Shown one piece after another: positions 58,705 to 64,000 of a stretch of DNA of 64,000 nt; position 1 is the stretch's first letter; the number at the start of each line of letters is the position of its first letter. Under the pieces are notes generated by a model. That model was not told where the DNA came from. It was given only the letters and a program-made list of their open reading frames with translations, and did not search any database. The position numbers and the translations under genes were made by a program. Source of the stretch: Istiophorus platypterus (taxonomy: Eukaryota > Chordata > Actinopteri > Istiophoriformes > Istiophoridae); assembly GCA_016859345.1 (NCBI GenBank), contig CM029112.1, positions 15,793,725 to 15,857,724 on the forward strand, given 5' to 3'.

Positions 58705-58765
58705 GCATAGCTCTCATTACATGCTAAACTAAGATGGTGACACGGTAACATCACTCCTGCTTATT
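58705..58765 (+). repeat. interspersed repeat family B fragment
   Basis: Short match, catgctaaactaagatggtg, as in copy 2, just downstream of rbbp6. Confidence 0.45.
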
Positions 58766-59139
58766 TTCATGGATGTTCTGAGGAGAACAAATTCTGATAA
58801 TAAAAGGAATCAAGAGTAATTTGACCGCCGTCAAAGACCAGAGCATTTTGTATTTCTTTTAATTCTATGTGATGGAGAGATCGATAGAGAAACGTTCATT
58901 CAGTGAGCGCTCTAAGGACCCCCTACCCACTGCCCCATCTATACCGCCCTGCCAAAAACACTCATGTAAAACTTTTTAGATCCACCACTCATTCATTCAA
59001 TTTTTTTGATATTTTGATTTTTAAAATTTTTGATTCAACTGAGTTCAGCCAATCCCGTGAGGTCCCTGAGGTTTCAGTGCTAACCACTGAGCTCCAGTGT
59101 GGCCCTGAAGTCCCTACTGCTGCGCCGGTGAAGGACTCT

Positions 59140-59400
59140 CAGTTGGAAGTCGAGTACTTCTCCTACTTCGTCTTTCCTGCTGAGAGTAAGATAAAAAAGA
59201 CCCGCACCACTCTCAGGCCTCTTTTCTAAATATCAATCAAAGGCCAGTAGCTTACCTTAGCACTAAAAAACAGGGGAAACTGCTAGCCTTACCATTACCA
59301 CAGTTTAAAAAAAAAAATCCACCTACCAACCATTTGTGAATTAGTTAGCTTTAGAGCTGCTGGTTGGTTGGCTTTGTTACCTTGGGGAAAACTGATGATA
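59140..59400 (+). repeat. interspersed repeat family A, copy 4
   Basis: Degenerate copy: cctgctgagagtaagataaa, ccagtagcttaccttagcac, caggggaaactgctagcctt and aaatccacctaccaacc in the same order as copy 2. Confidence 0.6.
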
Positions 59401-60243
59401 GCTATTGACTGTTGTAGAACTGACAGACCGGCCCCTGTGCTCACATAGGTTTTCATCTCTACAGCTGAAAATCAAGCCGTCATAAACAAAACAAGAATGA
59501 GAAGAAAACTTTTAGTAAGATCTGTGTTGGAAAACACTTTTTCCTCTTGCTCATGGCTATTTGCAGTTGTTCATTTTTCCTGATTATATATCTAGAAGCT
59601 TCTCTGAAACTTCAACTGTTTGATCACAATTATAAAAATTAAAGAGAGTATAGAAAGTAAAGACTACCATAACTTCACAATTATTATTTTCTTATTGCAA
59701 GTGAAGATGGAATGAATGATCCCTGCAGTACGATTGCTATTTACCATCATTTCTTTGCTCTTTCTTGTCTCTGCTCCTCTGCTTGTTTACATCTCTCCGC
59801 TCTGAGCTCCATTCCCTTTTTGTTCAGCCTTTATTTCAGACACCATGTTAGCTTCTCATCCAACCAGCCATCTCCAAAATCACAGACGTTCTGCCAGAGA
59901 CTGAATACAGCAACATCTCCCCTCCACTCATGACCTACTGTAATTGCCAGGTAAGGATGCCCATTATGAATGTCTATATTTTTTGGCTTTTCTTTATTTC
60001 GTCATTGCTCATTGATCCTGCTTTCACCTCAAAAAAAGCACTGAAACGTCAATAAAGCCTTCAAACGAAAAAAATTTAACCACAGACAGAAACGTGCTCA
60101 CACAGTCGGTTTTTGGACAGGTTGGTGTCTGTTCGCCTTGTTGGGGTCTTTGTTTGTGCAGGAGGTGGGAACATGTTAGAATAAATATGAAAGACGTGTT
60201 CAATATGCCTGCTGTCTTCTCTGGCTTGGGTTATTGTGCACAC

Positions 60244-60285
60244 TGTGTATGTGTGTGTGTGTGCATGTGTGTGTGTGTGTGTGTA
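60244..60285. repeat. (TG)n microsatellite, interrupted
   Basis: TG units interrupted by tgcatg, downstream of rbbp6. Confidence 0.9.
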
Positions 60286-60819
60286 AGTTGATGCTTGAAG
60301 TATATCCAAGCTTTTCTTGCTTCATTAACTCCCTACAAAGAAGACATGGCAGAGATCCAGCCTCTCTGTCTGTCTTTCTGTCTCTTCTCTGTTTTGCTGT
60401 TGTGACTGTAATCACCCAATGTCTTGCCAAGGCATGCTGGGATTGAACAGAGGAAATCTGGTGCGTGTGGGATGCCCGACTTGGCTTGGGTCCAAACCTT
60501 TGATGGAGGACTACAGGAAAATTCTGGTGGTTTGACTGTCGAACATCTCTAGTGCGTGAATAAGAAAAGGTATCACCTCCCATTGGCTTGTTGTGCACTT
60601 CTGCATGTCCTTCAAAATGGCTGATTAACTTCATGGGCTCCCCAGCATCCCGTCTCGCCAATGCTTCCTATGGTGTCTTTGTCTCCTCTACACTTTTTTG
60701 CTCTGAAGCTCCTAACTGTTTTTGTGCTGTAGAATCTAGAATGGTTTTCTGTCCACCTGTGCTTCAGTTTGTGTCTGTGTGTACGTGGGTATGTGTGTTT
60801 CTGTAAATGGGGAAATGCT

Positions 60820-61130
60820 GCAGCAGACAGACAGACAGACAGACAGTAGGAGACTGTATCTGTATATGGCAGGCTGACCGATAGACTACAAAAGATACAG
60901 AAAATGTGAGAGCACAGACCTATATGGACAGACAGACTCAAACCAATACAGACTGACAGGCAAGGAGTCATATAAATCACAATGAAATAAACTGCAGATT
61001 AAGATATAAAAGACACCAGGAAAAAAAGGCACATCAGAAAATATGAGACAGGCTGATGGGTACAGATGGCAGACAGATGCACAGACACACAGACAAAGAT
61101 CCAGGCAGACAGGAGGACACACAGACAGGT
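60820..61130. repeat. (GACA)n array with degenerate flank
   Basis: Pure GACA units at about 60824-60847, followed by scattered CAGACAGA motifs as far as 61130. Confidence 0.85.
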
Positions 61131-63219
61131 CGACCCTGTAGCAATCAAGAGCAACATCCCTCCTGCTCTCCCTGTGTGGCGTGGATCTGAAACGAGGTAC
61201 GTTTTTTTCAGATTTATCTTCCAGCCTTCTTTATTTCTGTCGTCCCGCCATCCGCCGCTCTTTGTGTCTTCCTGTGTGCTTATTTTAGCCTCTTTCTTTC
61301 TCCTTTTTTCATTTTGTCTTTCTTTCGTCTGGGTTTCCTTCCCTCCTTTGTGCCCGTGATGTGTGCCGACGTCTCAGGGCACTGTGCCAGTGCTGCCTGA
61401 TGGAGACCAAGCTCTGTGTTCTCTTGTTTGTGTGTGCCCGTGTGTTGGTGTATGCAGATTGGCTTGTTTGGGGCCGGTGGCAGCTGCAAACACTTGTTCG
61501 TGGTTTTACATCCATGTTGTGATTGAGAAAAGGACCCACTGCCAGTCTGTCCTTTGAGCTAATTCTTACTTTATAATTTGAGTCGAGGGGAAAAAAATTT
61601 CAATACACTCTAAATGTTGCGAGAGAAAATTAAAAAGAAATACTGCAAAAAGGGGAAAACATGCAATGTCGAATCAGCAAAAGGGAAAGCACAGTATAAG
61701 ATAAATAGCATGCAGAATTTAATCTATCACAGAGCACGATTCTGCAAATACAAGCAGGGACTGTTTTGGTAACTATCCACGGTGGTGCCTTCAAGGTCAC
61801 TCGAACCCAATTCACATTGTGATTTTCACAGTTTGCTTGTTTATTTTTTTCTCCTTGATTTGATAGTGTGATCTCATTAAATGGATGCAGCATCTTCGAA
61901 TAGAAAAGAATTATTTAAAAATAACTCATGCTCGCAGATGCTTTATCTCACAAAATAGTGCATCATTAGTCATTTAAATTAAAAGTGAAATAAATAGAAA
62001 CCAAAAAAGAAAATCAGTATAAAAAACATTTTGCATAAACATGCAAAATAATTACTATGATCTTTTGAGTGCCAATAGCTATGTGGGCTTAAGTAAAAGT
62101 ACTGCAGTATATAATTAAAAAAATCATGAGAAAAGGTCTTGCAAGGAAAATGTCACTTAAGTAAAAGTACATAAATATAAAAAATACTTAAAGAATTGGA
62201 AGTAAATGAACTCCTAATTCAAGAAAAAAAAATTAGCAGCCTTATACTCTTGTTACTAAAAGGTGTTGGTCGAAGCAGAACTAATTTTGTAGCCATTGTT
62301 GGGCAGATTACTCTACAACAATATATCATAATTCATGAACTAATCATCTCATCTGTGAAGTCAGTGGAGCTGCCATTGATATGTAGGGGAGTAAAAAGTG
62401 CAATATTTCCCTCTGAAAATGTAGTGTAGTAGAAGCATAACGTCACATGAAATGGAAATACTCAAGTAAAGCTAGAGAACCTGTGTGGCAACGTTGCATC
62501 CATCCTCCCCGACTAGTGTAAAACAGCAAAAGGGCAATAATGAGATGCAGTATTTGAAGTAGCAGGAGGTTTCAGGCTGCTGTACATGAAACTACATGAA
62601 AATCTGATTTTATCAAGATGATTATTTTGTCCAACAGCAGGTGGAACACACAGCACAGTATATCACTAAATGATGCAGGGTAACACCTTGTAGTGTGGTT
62701 AGTTGTTGACTTAGCATCAGTTGACTTTTCTGGCCACGTGTGCTAGAGATAAAGGGATAAAGTAGCTCATGGTGAAAGGCAAGAAACAGTTGAACACTGA
62801 CTAATGTTTATGTAAAGGTTGGAGGTCAGCTACAGCAAAACACTCCTGAGCCGCCAGAGATTCTGTGCCTTGCTCAAGGACTCCAGCCCGTCAACACACA
62901 CACACAAACTGACTGGCCTCTGTGATGCCTTGCAGTTTACAGCAGATTGTGAGCCTCAGTGAGCATTTGCTGAGCATGAGCATCTATTTTGCTGTTGCAT
63001 GACTTTCCTGGTCAATCCTAGTGAGGAAAAGGTCATCCTTGTTTTTCTGTCAGTCTTGGTTTTAACAGCCTCTAGTGGACGGTTGGGGTAAAAACAGGCT
63101 GCGGTTCCCTCAGTGAAATCAAAGCCAAAATCAAAATGATTATGTAAATGATCCATGAAGTCCAAGGTCACAGTTAAGTGACTGTTTTGTCCTTGAAGTG
63201 GGTTTTTTTTTTTTTGCAG

Positions 63220-63295
63220 ATGGGTTCAAGTCAAACAGAAAACAAGCACAAAGACATAGCGTTACTCGTGCTGTATCTCCCCAAAGATTCCCAAG
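63220..63295 (+). CDS. putative exon of an unidentified gene
   Basis: A strong pyrimidine tract (13 T) and gcag acceptor precede ATGGGTTCAAG. The open 76 nt encode MGSSQTENKHKDIALLVLYL and PKDSQ, and end at a possible donor gtagtt, one base into a codon. The phase fits the possible exon at 63954. I do not recognise the protein. It could be a coding start or chance. Confidence 0.3.
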
Positions 63296-63595
63296 GTAGT
63301 TTGTTCTTACGCACAGTTTGCTATACACATTTTGCATATACTTTAATCTGGTCTGTCAGGCTCTTCCCTCTCTCTCTCTATGTTTCATGGAGTGCCAGGA
63401 GGAAAGCTTGCTTTGGATAAAAGAGTGTACTGGTGACAGATGTTACTCTGGCAGTGATGGAATGTGTGTGTATAAGTGTAGTGTGTGTGTGTGTTGGTAT
63501 ATGCAATTGTGTTTATGCAAATAGAACTGCTTTTGTATTTCTTAATCTTGAATGGTATTTAGCATTTGTAATGTGTCATGACAACATTTGCCTTA

Positions 63596-63596
<1 letters not shown>

Positions 63597-63675
<79 letters not shown>
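63597..63675. repeat. (TG)n microsatellite
   Basis: About 38 pure TG units near the right edge. Confidence 0.95.
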
Positions 63676-63678
<3 letters not shown>

Positions 63679-63953
63679 CACTCCTGCCTGGCCCTGTCTG
63701 TGACCACAACTGTGTGCAGAATAACAATGAGCATCTGAGGCTACTCAGACTGTGTGTTTGTGTGTGTGTCTTTTTGCCAAGGGCTAGTGTCGCCCTATCC
63801 AGTTTAAGAACAGATTTAAATCCCACCTCCTCTCCTCTCCTCACACACAGGTGCAGAAACATATGTTTATGTAGTATGCCGGTGGTTTTCTTGCAAGTTT
63901 CATCCCATCAACAACACATTTGAAAAAGCCATGGGTTTTTCTTTTAATTTCAG

Positions 63954-64000
63954 TGCACTACAAAAGCCAACTTGAAGATCCTCACAGAAACTTGCTCAAG
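63954..64000 (+). CDS. putative exon of an unidentified gene, cut by the window edge
   Basis: The acceptor ttttaatttcag is followed by 47 nt open to the window end. In the phase set by 63220-63295 it reads VHYKSQLEDPHRNLLK (V completed across the junction), a plausible charged globular sequence. No family recognised. The exon continues beyond the window. Confidence 0.35.

Larger units (their letters stand above)
58381..63219. other. region downstream of rbbp6; no gene recognised
   Basis: AT-rich non-coding DNA with repeat copies at 58705 and 59140, TG and GACA microsatellites, and no frame with a recognisable domain. The open frames around 59712-59933 and 60200-61560 look like chance in pyrimidine-rich or repeat DNA. 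Confidence 0.7.

Noticed and set aside
63780..63860. Possible LINE end (FKNRFKSHLL-like translation)
   Set aside because: Too short and too weak to separate from chance.

Overview
The window is vertebrate nuclear DNA, almost certainly from a teleost fish. Coding sequence sits in small exons with GT-AG introns, and the intervening DNA is AT-rich and full of dinucleotide and tetranucleotide microsatellites. It also holds Tc1-like transposons and interspersed repeat types that I recognise as common in percomorph fish. No prokaryotic or viral gene organisation is present. The species cannot be fixed from the sequence.

Two genes can be supported, both on the + strand. (1) Positions 1-20840 hold the 3' portion of a voltage-dependent calcium channel gamma / TARP gene, best matched to cacng3. 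Bases 1-15147 are the downstream part of a long intron 1. Three coding exons follow (15148-15231, 17964-18104, 20329-20840), and the last ends in the TARP PDZ ligand RRTTPV. Exon 1 was not found and should lie upstream. (2) Positions about 38300-58375 hold a complete rbbp6 gene, with a CpG-rich promoter and 5'UTR and 19 coding exons between 38874 and 57727. The joined exons give 5604 nt (1867 codons plus stop), with every intron phase consistent. The protein has an N-terminal DWNN (ubiquitin-like) domain, a CCHC zinc knuckle, a RING/U-box domain, a proline/serine-rich middle, an SR-rich region and a long charged lysine-rich tail. The order cacng3 then rbbp6 on one strand is the order I recall from human chromosome 16p12, which supports both names.

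Between the genes (20841-38300) I find a probable cacng3 3'UTR, repeats, a degenerate LINE fragment, a palindromic MITE-like element and possible regulatory DNA, but no convincing gene. Downstream of rbbp6 (58376-64000) is mostly repeat and unassigned DNA. At the right edge are two phase-compatible putative exons (63220-63295 and 63954-64000) of a gene I cannot identify.

The most useful leads are these. Reading through rbbp6 exon 3 gives a short in-frame tail, a stop and an AATAAA, the arrangement expected for a DWNN-only isoform. A (TG)n tract directly abuts the splice donor of frame-shifting exon 14. The exon 17 donor is weak and retention of its intron would truncate the protein. An 11-residue tandem repeat lies inside exon 17. 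A promoter-like CCAAT/GC-box/TATA cluster lies in cacng3 intron 2. A nearly perfect 41-bp-arm hairpin lies in cacng3 intron 1. I saw nothing that amounts to a wholly new biological system.
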